A stretch of 42,045 nucleotides of DNA, taken from the NCBI RefSeq assembly GCF_009017275.1, contig NZ_WBZC01000028.1, positions 1 through 42,045 on the forward strand, given 5' to 3'. Origin of the DNA: Alkaliphilus pronyensis. Lineage in GTDB: Bacteria > Bacillota > Clostridia > Peptostreptococcales > Natronincolaceae. A program made the position numbers and the translations under genes. This document shows, piece by piece, positions 1 through 8,645 of the stretch; the first letter of the stretch is position 1; each line of letters begins with the position of its first letter. Under the pieces are notes generated by a model that ran no database searches, was not told the DNA's origin, and saw only the letters and a program-made list of their open reading frames with translations.

Positions 1-218
1 GTTAAGAGTTAAGAGTTAAGAGTTAAGAGTTAAGAGTTAAGAGTTAAGAGTTAAGAGTTACGAGTTAAGAGTTAAGAGTTAAGAGTTAAGAGTTAAGAGT
101 TAAGAGTTAAGAGTTAAGAGTTAAGAGTTAAGAGTTAAGAGTTAAGAGTTAAGAGTTAAGAGTTAAGAGTTAAGAGTTAAGAGTTGAAAGTTAGAAGTTA
201 GAAGTTAGAAGTTAAGAG
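1..218. repeat. Heptanucleotide tandem array (GTTAAGA)n
   Basis: About 26 head-to-tail copies of the 7-mer GTTAAGA run from the window edge to about 185, with one variant copy (GTTACGA near 57). They then decay into GTTAGAA/GTTGAAA variants to about 218. The array probably continues left of the window. The same word, inverted (AACTCTT), recurs at 21410-21830, and degenerate relatives lie between guaB and guaA. The unit is not a multiple of 3 and no coding frame uses it. Confidence 0.97.
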
Positions 219-290
219 TATAGTTGTTGAAAGGATTTGAGGTTCTGAGTAATATGTTGGAAGAGCTGTGGAATAGAGAAGGATTCAAAG

Positions 291-336
291 AATAACCGGG
301 ATCAAAGGTTAAAACCATGATTCCCGGTTATTTTAT
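291..336. terminator. Bidirectional intrinsic terminator after spore-coat genes
   Basis: The inverted repeat AATAACCGGGATCA / TGATTCCCGGTTATT (one bulged T) closes a 13-nt loop and is flanked by T-rich DNA. It lies just downstream of the minus-strand coat gene that ends at 339. Positions 219-290 between the array and this hairpin show nothing recognisable. Confidence 0.8.
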
Positions 337-338
337 TG

Positions 339-617
339 CTATTGAAGCTGTGTCTTCTCTTGATTATATCTGGTTTTTGCGCTTTCAACGTCTTGAGAGT
401 TGGCTTTTTTCACTTGGTACCAGCCTCTTTGACGCATTGCATCAAAAATATCATATTGTATTTGGTGACTATTGTTTAGGCAATTGGTTAAATGTTGTCT
501 TAAATTGCTACAAGAAGCTTCTGTTATCCCTATATTATAGGAAGAGGATATTTGCTTTTCAGAAGCAATTAAATCATTCATTAGCTCTTTTTCTGAAAAG
601 GATCTATGATGATTCAT
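339..617 (-). CDS. Spore coat protein, CotF family
   Basis: A 92-residue protein with the CotF-like pattern: an N-terminal KELMNDLIASEK segment, a central helical stretch ending in LTNCLNNSHQIQYDIFDAM, and an aromatic RGWYQVKKA motif. CotF-like proteins are small helical coat components of endospores with a ferritin-like fold. The start at 617 follows a good AAAGGAGG site. It is the second gene of a two-gene minus-strand unit, 33 bp after the related gene at 651-881, and ends at a hairpin. Expression is expected in the mother cell during sporulation (inference; no sporulation promoter was assigned). The family call is fairly secure; the exact role in the coat is not. Confidence 0.85.
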   Translation of the reverse strand: MNHHRSFSEKELMNDLIASEKQISSSYNIGITEASCSNLRQHLTNCLNNSHQIQYDIFDAMRQRGWYQVKKANSQDVESAKTRYNQEKTQLQ

Positions 618-650
618 ATAGCTATACCTCCTTTATGTTTTCTTATTATA

Positions 651-881
651 TTAGTTGTAACCATTTAAATAATTCAACAGCTGATTATAATGCTGTTTAT
701 GTTTTTGGGCTGCCTGCTGGCACAGACTTTTTAATTCTGTATCGGTACAATACTCTGCATAATTAGTGTACTTTTTTGTCATCATAGACTCATAATTTAA
801 TTGATCTTCTAGTATTTTTAAATTAGGTGAATCCAGCTGCTTATTACCATTACTTTGAATATTTTGATTTTGGCTATGCAT
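651..881 (-). CDS. Small spore coat-like protein (CotF-related)
   Basis: A 76-residue protein with a Gln/Asn-rich N-terminus (MHSQNQNIQSNGNKQ) followed by a helical segment (LKILEDQLNYESMMTKKYTN) and a Gln/His-rich helix. This matches the short partner that often precedes CotF-like coat genes in Clostridia. The start at 881 follows GAGGGAGG with a good spacer. The gene is co-oriented with, and 33 bp upstream of, the larger coat gene, so the two are probably co-transcribed and made in the mother cell late in sporulation. The assignment rests on composition, helical pattern and neighbourhood; no catalytic motif is expected or seen. Confidence 0.7.
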   Translation of the reverse strand: MHSQNQNIQSNGNKQLDSPNLKILEDQLNYESMMTKKYTNYAEYCTDTELKSLCQQAAQKHKQHYNQLLNYLNGYN

Positions 882-995
882 TTCTTAACCTCCCTCTAAA
901 AAAATATTAGCTACTAAATATAGTATTAGACAAAACTATTACCATATAACAAGTAAATAAAGGGAAAGAACTCTTACTATGTAGGCTTGTTATAT

Positions 996-1024
996 TTGGA
1001 AAACATTAATTTTTTTTGTATAAT
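996..1024 (+). promoter_or_regulatory. Sigma-A-type promoter of the aldo/keto reductase gene
   Basis: TTGGAA (996-1001), a 17-bp T-rich spacer and TATAAT (1019-1024), 34 bp before the gene start. This fits a vegetative promoter. Confidence 0.7.
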
Positions 1025-1058
1025 ACTATTAGGGAGAAAACTAAGGAAGGAGTAAGTT

Positions 1059-2153
1059 ATGATATATAGAGACTATGGGAAAACTGGAAAAAAGGTTTCG
1101 GTAATAGGGTTTGGTGGAATGAGATTTGGAAAGGATGAAGATTATTCTGCCGAAGTAGTTCGCAAAGCTAATGAATTAGGTATTAATTACTTTGATACTG
1201 CACCCTTTTACTGTAATGATAGAAGTGAATTTATTTTTGGAAGGGCTTTTAAAAAAATGCCAAGCCAATATTATGTAGCAACCAAAAGCTCTGTTAGAAA
1301 AGAGGATACTGCTGATAAGGTTAGGTGGAGAATAGAGAACTCCCTAGAAAGAATGGGTATAGATAAAATTAATTTTTTTCATATGTGGTGTATTATGGAC
1401 CTTCAACAGTATCAAAAGGTGATGGAACCAGGGGGAGCATATGAAGGGGCGTTAAAGGCAAAGGCTGAAGGTCTTATAGATCATTTAGTTTTTTCGACCC
1501 ATTGTAAGGGTGAAGACATAAGAAAAATAATTGAAGATAATGTATTTGAGGGGGTGCTACTAGGCTACAATGTAATAAATCATCCCTACAGGCAAGAAGG
1601 AGTAGATGCTGCAATAGAAAAAAATATTGGCGTTGTTACAATGAATCCACTAGGTGGAGGTTTAATTCCTAGAAACGAAGAGTTTTTTAGCTTCATAAGG
1701 GAGAGGGATGGGGAAAACTCCAGTCAAGCTGCTTTGAGATTTAATGCAGCACAAAAAGGTATTACTGTAGTGTTGGCAGGTATGGGTACTATAGAAGAGG
1801 TTGAAGAGAACATAGAAGTTGTTAAACATCCATTAATTGTTTCTGAGAATAAAGTTAAAGAAATTAAAAGTAAAATAGGTGAAGAGTTGAACTCCCTATG
1901 TACAACCTGTGGATATTGTTTAAAATGTCCTAAAAAAATAGATATACATAACTATTTAGAAGCCTACAACCTAATGATTTTAGACGGTAAAGAAGCTATG
2001 GAAAAACATCTTAAATGGTTAAAGGAAACAGGAAGCATTAAAGAGGATGCTCAACCTAAAGCTTGTATTGCCTGTGGTGCCTGTGAAGAGCTTTGTACTC
2101 AAAAGCTTCCAATTATTGAAAGATTAAATGAAATAAGTGCTGTAATGAAATAA
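1059..2153 (+). CDS. Aldo/keto reductase with C-terminal 4Fe-4S domain
   Basis: 364 residues. The N-terminal ~270 residues form an aldo/keto reductase barrel. VSVIGFGGMRFG opens the fold, and NYFDTAPFY carries the conserved Asp and Tyr; later parts of the barrel such as VVTMNPLGGG are also present. The C-terminal ~80 residues carry Cys clusters CTTCGYCLKC and CIACGACEELC, the layout of a ferredoxin-like domain. This family of fused AKR-ferredoxin proteins is common in anaerobes and probably couples carbonyl reduction to an Fe-S electron donor; the substrate is unknown. The start at 1059 follows AAGGAAGG. Small zinc-ribbon and thioesterase genes follow within 22 and 37 bp, so it may head a three-gene operon. 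Confidence 0.9.
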   Translation: MIYRDYGKTGKKVSVIGFGGMRFGKDEDYSAEVVRKANELGINYFDTAPFYCNDRSEFIFGRAFKKMPSQYYVATKSSVRKEDTADKVRWRIENSLERMGIDKINFFHMWCIMDLQQYQKVMEPGGAYEGALKAKAEGLIDHLVFSTHCKGEDIRKIIEDNVFEGVLLGYNVINHPYRQEGVDAAIEKNIGVVTMNPLGGGLIPRNEEFFSFIRERDGENSSQAALRFNAAQKGITVVLAGMGTIEEVEENIEVVKHPLIVSENKVKEIKSKIGEELNSLCTTCGYCLKCPKKIDIHNYLEAYNLMILDGKEAMEKHLKWLKETGSIKEDAQPKACIACGACEELCTQKLPIIERLNEISAVMK

Positions 2154-2174
2154 TAAAAAAGGAGGATTTTAATA

Positions 2175-2372
2175 ATGTCAAAAGCTGAAAAAATAACATT
2201 TGAAGGTAATGAATTAGTATGCCCAGTATGTGGATATGATGAATTTTGGCAAAGAGAAACCCTAATGAATACTGCTGGTGCATCATTTTTAGGATTCGAT
2301 TGGGCAAATAAAGCTGCTAAAAATTATGTGTGTGATAAATGTGGGTATGTGTATTGGTTTCTAAGTAAATAA
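2175..2372 (+). CDS. Small zinc-ribbon protein
   Basis: A 65-residue protein with two Cys pairs, CPVC near residue 16 and CDKC near residue 54, spaced as in a four-Cys zinc ribbon. The loop between them holds aromatic and Ala/Gly-rich sequence (LGFDWANKAAKNY). Such proteins are usually annotated as nucleic-acid-binding zinc-ribbon proteins, but the true partner is unknown. A strong AAAAGGAGGA ribosome site precedes the ATG. It lies 21 bp after the aldo/keto reductase gene and 36 bp before the thioesterase gene, consistent with one transcript. Confidence 0.75.
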   Translation: MSKAEKITFEGNELVCPVCGYDEFWQRETLMNTAGASFLGFDWANKAAKNYVCDKCGYVYWFLSK

Positions 2373-2408
2373 ATCCACTGAGTTTGTAAACCTATGGGAG
2401 GCGAAACA

Positions 2409-2801
2409 ATGGAGAATTTTAATTTAAAAATAGGTATGAAATCAAAGATTGAAATAATCGTTAAGCAAAAAGACACAGCAGAAGAATTTGGCAGTGGAGG
2501 TGTTAAGGTTTTGGCGACACCACTAATGATAGGGTTAATGGAAAAAGCGGCTATGGAGGCAGTAGACCCCCACTTACCAACTGGTCTTGCCACAGTAGGT
2601 ACCAATGTTAATGTGAGCCACTTAGGGGCTACTCCTGTTGATATGAAGGCTTATGCTACAGCCGAACTAATAGACATAAATGGAAAAAAGCTCACCTTCA
2701 AGGTTGAGGCCTTTGATGAAAAAGAGATGATAGGTAAGGGAACCCACGATAGATACATAATAGATTTAGAAAAGTTTATTTCAAAGGCTATTTCAAAATA
2801 A
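2409..2801 (+). CDS. FlK-like hotdog thioesterase
   Basis: 130 residues, the typical length of a single hotdog-fold domain. The sequence pattern (IGMKSKIEIIVKQKDTA, ATPLMIGLMEKAAM, GLATVGTNVNVSHLGATPVG-like) matches the fluoroacetyl-CoA thioesterase-like family, whose Thr/Glu/His catalytic residues lie in the TP, EKAAM and SHLGATP segments. It probably hydrolyses a short acyl-CoA; the substrate is not predictable from sequence. The start was set at 2409 because GGGAGGC lies 6-7 bases upstream; an in-frame ATG at 2394 overlaps that ribosome site and is unlikely. It is the last gene of the probable AKR/zinc-ribbon/thioesterase unit. Confidence 0.82.
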   Translation: MENFNLKIGMKSKIEIIVKQKDTAEEFGSGGVKVLATPLMIGLMEKAAMEAVDPHLPTGLATVGTNVNVSHLGATPVDMKAYATAELIDINGKKLTFKVEAFDEKEMIGKGTHDRYIIDLEKFISKAISK

Positions 2802-2858
2802 ATAGAAATCAGCATCATCACCCTACTGACACTTTAAGTATTATTAATAAAAATTTGC

Positions 2859-2887
2859 TTGACATATATATAGCCTTTTGATAATTT
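2859..2887 (+). promoter_or_regulatory. Promoter of the guaB riboswitch leader
   Basis: A perfect -35 TTGACA (2859-2864) is followed by AT-rich sequence with -10 candidates GATAAT (2880) or TAATTT (2882). The aptamer begins about 25 bases further on. Confidence 0.6.
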
Positions 2888-2911
2888 ATAATATAATAAT
2901 TTAATCAGTTT

Positions 2912-2982
2912 CACTCATATAATACCGATAATATGGATCGGCTGTCTCTACCAAATGACCGTAAATCATTTGACTATGGGTG
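2912..2982 (+). promoter_or_regulatory. Guanine-class purine riboswitch aptamer (guaB leader)
   Basis: P1 pairs CACTCATA (2912-2919) with TATGGGTG (2975-2982). P2 is CCGAT/ATCGG around a purine-riboswitch loop (AATATGG), and P3 is CAAATGA/TCATTTG around CCGTAAA. The core words GTCTCTAC and ACTATGG are present. The discriminating pyrimidine just before the P1 3' strand is C (2974), as in guanine/hypoxanthine sensors; adenine sensors have U. Confidence 0.95.
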
Positions 2983-3038
2983 AAGTTATTATATATTGTC
3001 ATAAGATGCTAATATAGCGTATATTTTATGTGTTTATG

Positions 3039-3089
3039 CCCATATAATAATTTCAGTCCTAGGAGACAATTATTATATGGGTTTTATTT
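3039..3089 (+). terminator. Riboswitch expression-platform terminator of guaB
   Basis: CCCATATAATAA (3039-3050) pairs with TTATTATATGGG (3070-3081) and is followed by TTTTATTT. The word TTATTATAT also occurs directly after the aptamer (2986-2994) and could pair with the terminator's left arm as an antiterminator. Guanine binding should lock P1, release that strand and allow termination, so guaB is off when guanine is plentiful. Confidence 0.88.
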
Positions 3090-3113
3090 GTATCCTGGTA
3101 GTTATGCTTCTGA

Positions 3114-4610
<1,497 letters not shown>

Positions 4611-4629
4611 ATAACAATTTAATGTTGAA

Positions 4630-4735
4630 TGAAAAAATCAATTAGTAATGAGTAGTTAGTAATTAGTAATGAAAAACCAAAACCAAAGTTAAAAGTGAAA
4701 AGTGAAAAGTTAAAAGTTAAGAATTAAAGACAAAA
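4630..4735. repeat. Degenerate short repeats between guaB and guaA
   Basis: Three imperfect copies of TTAGTAATGAGTAG/TTAGTAATTAGTAATG are followed by AAAGTTAAAAGTGAAAAGTGAAAAG-type 7- to 8-base units ending in GTTAAGAATTAAAG. The words resemble the heptamer array at 1-218 and the block at 21384-21815, so they probably belong to the same dispersed intergenic repeat family. No terminator was recognised after guaB. Confidence 0.7.
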
Positions 4736-4831
4736 AATGAAAACATTTAAAACAATTAAAATTATTAATAGCATTTGTAATACCAATATTAATTGTTTAT
4801 TACTAACTGTTAATATGAGAGGATGAAGGAA

Positions 4832-6364
4832 ATGAACAACGAGTTAATACTAATATTGGACTTCGGTGGTCAATATAATCAGCTTATTGCTAGAAGAGTT
4901 AGGGAGTTTAATGTCTACTGTGAGGTAGTACCCTATAATATCTCAATTGAAGAAATAAAGAAAAAGAATCCTACTGGAATGATTTTTACTGGCGGACCAT
5001 CCAGTGTATATGATGAAAAAGCACCAAAATGTGATGAAGAGATATATCGTCTAAACATACCGATATTAGGTATTTGCTACGGTGGGCAGTTGATGGCAAG
5101 AGCATTAGGTGGAAAGGTAAATCGTGCTAAAAATAGGGAGTATGGAAAAACAAGCCTCAACATAAAGGAAAGTACGGGATTATTTAAAAACATACCAGAA
5201 AATCTAATTTGCTGGATGAGCCATACAGATTTTATTGAAGAAGCTCCCAGTAGCTTTCAGGTAACTGCCAGCACTAAAGATTGTCCAGTTGCAGCTATGG
5301 AAAATCACCAAGGCAAATTATATGCTGTACAGTTTCATCCAGAGGTTGAACATACCCAGATGGGAAACGATATGATTAAGAACTTCTTATATGAGATTTG
5401 TGGATGTACAGGGAATTGGACCATGAAAAACTATATAGATGATCAAATTCAAAGTATTAAGGAAAAGGTAGGAGATAAAAAAGTGCTGTGTGCCTTATCA
5501 GGAGGGGTTGATTCATCCGTAGCTGCAGTATTAGTCCATAAGGCAATTGGAGATAATCTAACCTGTGTATTTGTTGACCATGGGCTTTTACGAAAAGATG
5601 AAGGAGATTGGGTTGAAGAAATCTTCAAAAACCAATTTCAAATAAACTTTATTAGGGTAAATGCTAAAGATAGATTTTTAGGTAAATTAGCAGGTGTAAG
5701 TGACCCAGAAAGAAAAAGAAAGATAATAGGAGAAGAATTCATTCGTCTTTTTGAAGAGGAGGCAAAAAAGCTAGGTAAAATAGACTTTTTAGTACAAGGC
5801 ACCTTATATCCCGACATTATTGAAAGCGGCACAGAAACTGCATCTGTCATTAAGAGCCATCATAATGTTGGAGGACTTCCAGAGGATATGGAGTTTGATT
5901 TAATTGAACCCTTTAAGTTTTTGTTTAAGGACGAGGTTCGAGCTGTAGGAACAGAATTAGGACTGCCAGAAGAAATAGTTTGGCGACAGCCCTTTCCAGG
6001 CCCTGGCTTAGCTGTTAGGGTTTTAGGAGAAATAACTGAGGAAAAGCTTGAAATAGTTAGGGAAGCTGATGCTATAGTTAGAGATGAAATTAAAAATGCA
6101 GGACTAGATAGGGAAATATGGCAGTATTTTGCGGTTTTACCTGGTATAAAAAGCGTAGGAGTTATGGGAGATGAAAGGACATATGCCCATACTGTTGGAA
6201 TACGTGCCATAACAAGCTCTGATGCCATGACAGCAGATTGGGCAAGGATTCCCTTTGAAGTATTAGAAAAAATGTCAAGAAGAATAGTTAACGAAGTTGA
6301 AGGTGTTAATAGAATAGTATATGATATAACCTCTAAGCCACCAGCAACAGTAGAGTGGGAGTAG
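4832..6364 (+). CDS. guaA: GMP synthase (glutamine-hydrolysing)
   Basis: 510 residues, full length. An N-terminal class I glutamine amidotransferase domain ([15 protein letters not shown], nucleophile in [15 protein letters not shown]) is followed by the ATP-pyrophosphatase domain (PP-loop SGGVDSSV) and the dimerisation domain ending in TVEWE. It converts XMP to GMP with ATP and glutamine. The start at 4832 is favoured because GAGAGG lies 9 bases upstream; ATG 4823 directly abuts it. The last codons (GAG TGG GAG TAG) lie within the attachment core of the downstream mobile element, yet the protein end is preserved. A hairpin terminator on the element side follows directly. Confidence 0.98.
   Translation: MNNELILILDFGGQYNQLIARRVREFNVYCEVVPYNISIEEIKKKNPTGMIFTGGPSSVYDEKAPKCDEEIYRLNIPILGICYGGQLMARALGGKVNRAKNREYGKTSLNIKESTGLFKNIPENLICWMSHTDFIEEAPSSFQVTASTKDCPVAAMENHQGKLYAVQFHPEVEHTQMGNDMIKNFLYEICGCTGNWTMKNYIDDQIQSIKEKVGDKKVLCALSGGVDSSVAAVLVHKAIGDNLTCVFVDHGLLRKDEGDWVEEIFKNQFQINFIRVNAKDRFLGKLAGVSDPERKRKIIGEEFIRLFEEEAKKLGKIDFLVQGTLYPDIIESGTETASVIKSHHNVGGLPEDMEFDLIEPFKFLFKDEVRAVGTELGLPEEIVWRQPFPGPGLAVRVLGEITEEKLEIVREADAIVRDEIKNAGLDREIWQYFAVLPGIKSVGVMGDERTYAHTVGIRAITSSDAMTADWARIPFEVLEKMSRRIVNEVEGVNRIVYDITSKPPATVEWE
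6352..6363 (+). repeat. Left attachment core (attL side, inside guaA)
   Basis: AGAGTGGGAGTA covers the last codons of guaA (Glu-Trp-Glu and the first two bases of the TAG stop). An identical 12-mer is at 19649-19660. Restoring the site in silico would give guaA ending GAG TGG GAG TAA, so integration would change the stop from TAA to TAG without altering the protein. Confidence 0.85.
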
Positions 6365-6370
6365 ACAATA

Positions 6371-6418
6371 AAAAGCCTGTATGCCTTGATTTTACAAGGT
6401 TTACAGGCTTTATTTTTT
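6371..6418 (+). terminator. Intrinsic terminator after guaA / integrase
   Basis: AAAAGCCTGTA pairs with TACAGGCTTTA, with an inner CCTT/AAGG stem, followed by TTTTTT. It lies on the element side of the attachment core, so the element supplies guaA with a terminator. It also faces the 3' end of the convergent integrase gene. Confidence 0.85.
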
Positions 6419-6423
6419 CTATA

Positions 6424-6440
6424 TGATACGCATATGATAC
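6424..6440 (+). promoter_or_regulatory. Left arm-type integrase sites (two TGATAC copies)
   Basis: TGATAC at 6424-6429 and 6435-6440, direct repeats 11 bp apart. They lie between the attachment core and the integrase stop codon. Three more copies flank the right core. This arrangement is expected for integrases with an N-terminal arm-binding domain; the assignment is by inference. Confidence 0.6.
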
Positions 6441-6445
6441 ATTTT

Positions 6446-7531
6446 TTATTTTTCTGTTGTTTCATTTGTTTGTTCTTGTGTCAATAGTTGCAACTTTGAA
6501 GCAACTTCACCATGCTTGTTAGGATAAAGATGTGAATAGGTTTGAAGGGTGGTTTCTATATTTTCATGCCCTAATCGTTCAGAGATCAGCAAGGGTGAAA
6601 ATCCCATTTCAATCAATAAAGAAGCATGTGAGTGTCTAAGATCATGAACCCTGATCCGTTTCACTTTGGCTTTCTTTGCTATCCTGACCATGTGACCATT
6701 CATGGTGCTTCTTGCTATTGGGAAAAGTCTTTCACTTGGATCATAATCATAAAGCTTTGATACATAATCATTGACCACATCACAAAGATATTGTGGGATC
6801 GTGATGTTCCTTTTGCTTTTGGGTGTCTTAGGTTCCAGGATCAGATCCTGCTTCTGATGCCTTGCATAATTTTTGCTGATGGAAACTGTCTTTGCTTCAA
6901 AATCAAAGTCATCCAAGGTGAGTGCTAAACATTCACCAATTCGCATTCCAGTCCAAAACAGAACTTCATAGATAACAGTATACATTGGATTATCTGACAC
7001 CTTGATGAACTTATTGAATTCATCCACAGTCCAAAAGTTCATATCATCAGCATTCTTCTTCCCCATAGATCCACAAACCCTTGCAGGGTTGGAAGGCAGC
7101 TTGTAATATTTACAGGCAAAATTGAAGATTGCTGAAATTTGATTGTGGACTGATTTCAAGTATGTTTGTGAATAGTTGTTTTCATGTGAAAGCAGTTCAT
7201 TCTGCCACTTTCTAACTGTTGCAGGCTCAATGGTGTTGATTGGCATGTCTTTGAAAAAGGGCAGCACCTTCAGATTGATCACATATTCTTTATTTTCATA
7301 TGTGGTTGGTTTCAACCTGGACTTGCAATCTTCCATGTAAAGTTCAACCAATGCACCAAAAGTCATGTCAGGTGAAGCTTGTGATTTTTCAAGGAATTCA
7401 CGTTCAAAGGCTTTTGCTTCCTTTTGGGTTTTGAATCCACGCTTCAGCTTCTGCTTAATGGATCCAGTCCAATCAGTATAATTAAATTTGGCATACCAGG
7501 TGCTACGTTCTTTGTCTTTATATACAGGCAT
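6446..7531 (-). CDS. int: Tyrosine recombinase / integrase (Tn916/phage type)
   Basis: 361 residues with the three-domain plan of arm-binding integrases. Residues 1-50 form an AP2-like arm-DNA-binding domain (WYAKFNYTDWTG, RGFKTQKEAKAFE). Residues ~55-155 are the SAM-like core-binding domain, and ~165-345 the catalytic domain. Catalytic residues visible are R197 (TGMRIGE), H296 and R299 (HDLRH), H322 (RLGHENIETT) and nucleophile Y332 (TYSHLY). It should catalyse integration at the guaA 3' end and, with an excisionase, excision. It points towards the left attachment core, the usual placement. Candidate Xis partners are the small HTH proteins at 8411-8608 and 18185-18520. It appears intact. Confidence 0.95.
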   Translation of the reverse strand: MPVYKDKERSTWYAKFNYTDWTGSIKQKLKRGFKTQKEAKAFEREFLEKSQASPDMTFGALVELYMEDCKSRLKPTTYENKEYVINLKVLPFFKDMPINTIEPATVRKWQNELLSHENNYSQTYLKSVHNQISAIFNFACKYYKLPSNPARVCGSMGKKNADDMNFWTVDEFNKFIKVSDNPMYTVIYEVLFWTGMRIGECLALTLDDFDFEAKTVSISKNYARHQKQDLILEPKTPKSKRNITIPQYLCDVVNDYVSKLYDYDPSERLFPIARSTMNGHMVRIAKKAKVKRIRVHDLRHSHASLLIEMGFSPLLISERLGHENIETTLQTYSHLYPNKHGEVASKLQLLTQEQTNETTEK

Positions 7532-7591
7532 TATATCATCCCTTTCTTGTTTTAATGCAGCGTTGAAAATGATATAATATTTAGGTGAATG

Positions 7592-7632
7592 GGTATCATT
7601 TCAAGCTGCTGCTTGTTTGGTATCATTTTAAG
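7592..7632 (+). repeat. Paired GGTATCATTT sites upstream of integrase
   Basis: GGTATCATTTCAAG (7592-7605) and GGTATCATTTTAAG (7619-7632) are direct repeats 27 bp apart, with the small palindrome CAAGCTGCTGCTTG-like sequence between them. Their core GTATCA is the reverse complement of the TGATAC arm-type sites at both element ends. They may be extra integrase/excisionase sites or autoregulatory sites in the int leader. Confidence 0.5.
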
Positions 7633-7663
7633 AATCCTTGGTGTTCCAGCGCCAGGGGTTCTT
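7630..7663. terminator. Hairpin terminator at the repressor 3' end
   Basis: AAGAATCCTTGGTG pairs with CGCCAGGGGTTCTT. It lies immediately beyond the stop codon of the minus-strand repressor (7668). The longest T-run is on the plus strand, so efficiency in the repressor direction is uncertain. Confidence 0.6.
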
Positions 7664-7667
7664 TTTT

Positions 7668-8099
7668 TTACTTTAATTTACTTATCTGAAAATTAATAAA
7701 TTCTCTTGTTTCCTTTTCTATTTGGTTGATCTCTTTTGGTGAACAACTGGACACATCAATTTCTAATAAATCTAAGTATTTAAGAAATGTTTCATGGATT
7801 GCAACATCCTTGGTAAGTTGTTCAGTATCAATTCCACTATCAAACTTCTTCATGGATTCAATGTACTTTGGATCATCCGTCTTGCATTTTAGAAACTGCA
7901 TATCAATTGCTAGGTTTGCAGATAAATCATCCAACACAGCATCAGGAACGGTATTCCTTCCATTTTCCCAGTTCCTTATTGTTTGTTCTGATACATTATA
8001 GCGTTCAGCAAAATCCAGTTGTGTCATCTTCAGGTTTTTTCTAATAAGCTTCAGCCTTTTTCCAATATTTGGATTCACATCTAATTTTGGTCTACCCAT
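7668..8099 (-). CDS. CI-like XRE-family repressor
   Basis: 143 residues. The N-terminal ~65 residues form a Cro/CI helix-turn-helix (GKRLKLIRKNLKMTQLDFAERY, SEQTIRNWENGR). The C-terminal half is helical (TKDVAIHETFLKYLDLLEID) and lacks a recognisable LexA-type peptidase, so induction is probably not by simple RecA-stimulated self-cleavage. It is divergent from the early genes starting at 8236, across an operator region with AAACCATAA-type repeats. The role as keeper of the integrated state is inferred from this position. It may also control int, which lies downstream on the same strand. Confidence 0.85.
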   Translation of the reverse strand: MGRPKLDVNPNIGKRLKLIRKNLKMTQLDFAERYNVSEQTIRNWENGRNTVPDAVLDDLSANLAIDMQFLKCKTDDPKYIESMKKFDSGIDTEQLTKDVAIHETFLKYLDLLEIDVSSCSPKEINQIEKETREFINFQISKLK

Positions 8100-8116
8100 T
8101 TAATATCCCCTTTCTT

Positions 8117-8187
8117 AAACCATAAGTAAAACTATAAATAAATAATAGTTTTGGTTTCTTCAAACCATAAATAAAAGTTATTATAAT
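8117..8187. promoter_or_regulatory. Divergent operator/promoter region of the left switch
   Basis: Three direct 12-mers with the pattern AAAC(C/T)ATAA(G/A)TA occur at 8117-8128, 8129-8140 and 8162-8173. A TATAAT (8182-8187) faces the plus-strand early genes. The repeats lie between the repressor and the small HTH gene and are the likely repressor/Cro binding sites. Confidence 0.6.
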
Positions 8188-8235
8188 TAGTATAGACAAC
8201 AACAACAATTTAGTCAATAGGAAGGGTGAAAAAAA

Positions 8236-8421
8236 ATGAATAACAATGAAATTAGGAAAGCACTTTCTGATGCCAACATGAAGCAGTGGCAACTTGCAGA
8301 ACTACTTGGAATCACTGAATGGACGTTAAGCAGAAAGCTAAGAAAAGAACTTCCTGAAGATAAAAAGGAAGAAATCTTGGATCTGATCAATAAAGAAAGG
8401 GGTGAAGATCATGACAAATAG
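8236..8421 (+). CDS. Cro-like small HTH protein
   Basis: A 61-residue protein that is almost entirely a helix-turn-helix (IRKALSDANMKQWQLAELLGI, TEWTLSRKLRKELP). Such proteins sit opposite the CI-like repressor in phage and island switches and act as Cro or early activator. The ATG follows GGAAGGGTG. Its 3' end overlaps the start of the next gene (8411). The role is inferred from fold and position. Confidence 0.75.
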   Translation: MNNNEIRKALSDANMKQWQLAELLGITEWTLSRKLRKELPEDKKEEILDLINKERGEDHDK

Positions 8422-8608
8422 TCAAAAGGTAATGACCAAAGATCCAAAATTCTACCATGCACAGGACATTGCACAGATCATGGATGTTTCTGAAAGTTCA
8501 GCGTACAGGATCATCAAGAAGTTGAATCAGGAACTTGAAGAACAAGGTAAGATTGTGATCCCTGGAAAGATTAGCAAAAGATATTTTGAAGAAAAGGTGT
8601 ATCTATAA
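8411..8608 (+). CDS. Small winged-HTH protein (excisionase/regulator type)
   Basis: 65 residues from ATG 8411, which follows AAGGGGTGAAG; the frame continues upstream but lacks a better start. YHAQDIAQIMDVSESSAYRI is a DNA-binding helix-turn-helix, followed by a helical arm and a basic tail (PGKISKRYFEEK). Proteins of this type occur next to integrases and primases of Gram-positive islands and phages and are annotated as excisionase-like or DNA-binding early proteins. It overlaps the previous gene by 11 bp and precedes the primase gene. Xis is one possibility; early regulator is the other. Confidence 0.7.
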   Translation: MTNSQKVMTKDPKFYHAQDIAQIMDVSESSAYRIIKKLNQELEEQGKIVIPGKISKRYFEEKVYL

Positions 8609-8645
8609 TGTGCAGCAGAAGTCAAAGAATGGTAGGTGATAAGAA

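Noticed and set aside
1-218. CRISPR array
   Set aside because: Units are 7 bp and contiguous with no unique spacers and no cas genes nearby.
317-766. 149-residue plus-strand ORF at the left edge
   Set aside because: It runs antisense through two well-supported coat genes with good ribosome sites, and its own product is a Tyr/Phe/Leu-rich shadow with no motif.
2912-2982. Adenine riboswitch
   Set aside because: The base before the P1 3' strand is C, not U, in both purine aptamers.
5860-6465. 201-residue minus-strand ORF over the end of guaA
   Set aside because: It is antisense to conserved GuaA sequence, has no ribosome site and a low-complexity Ser-rich product.
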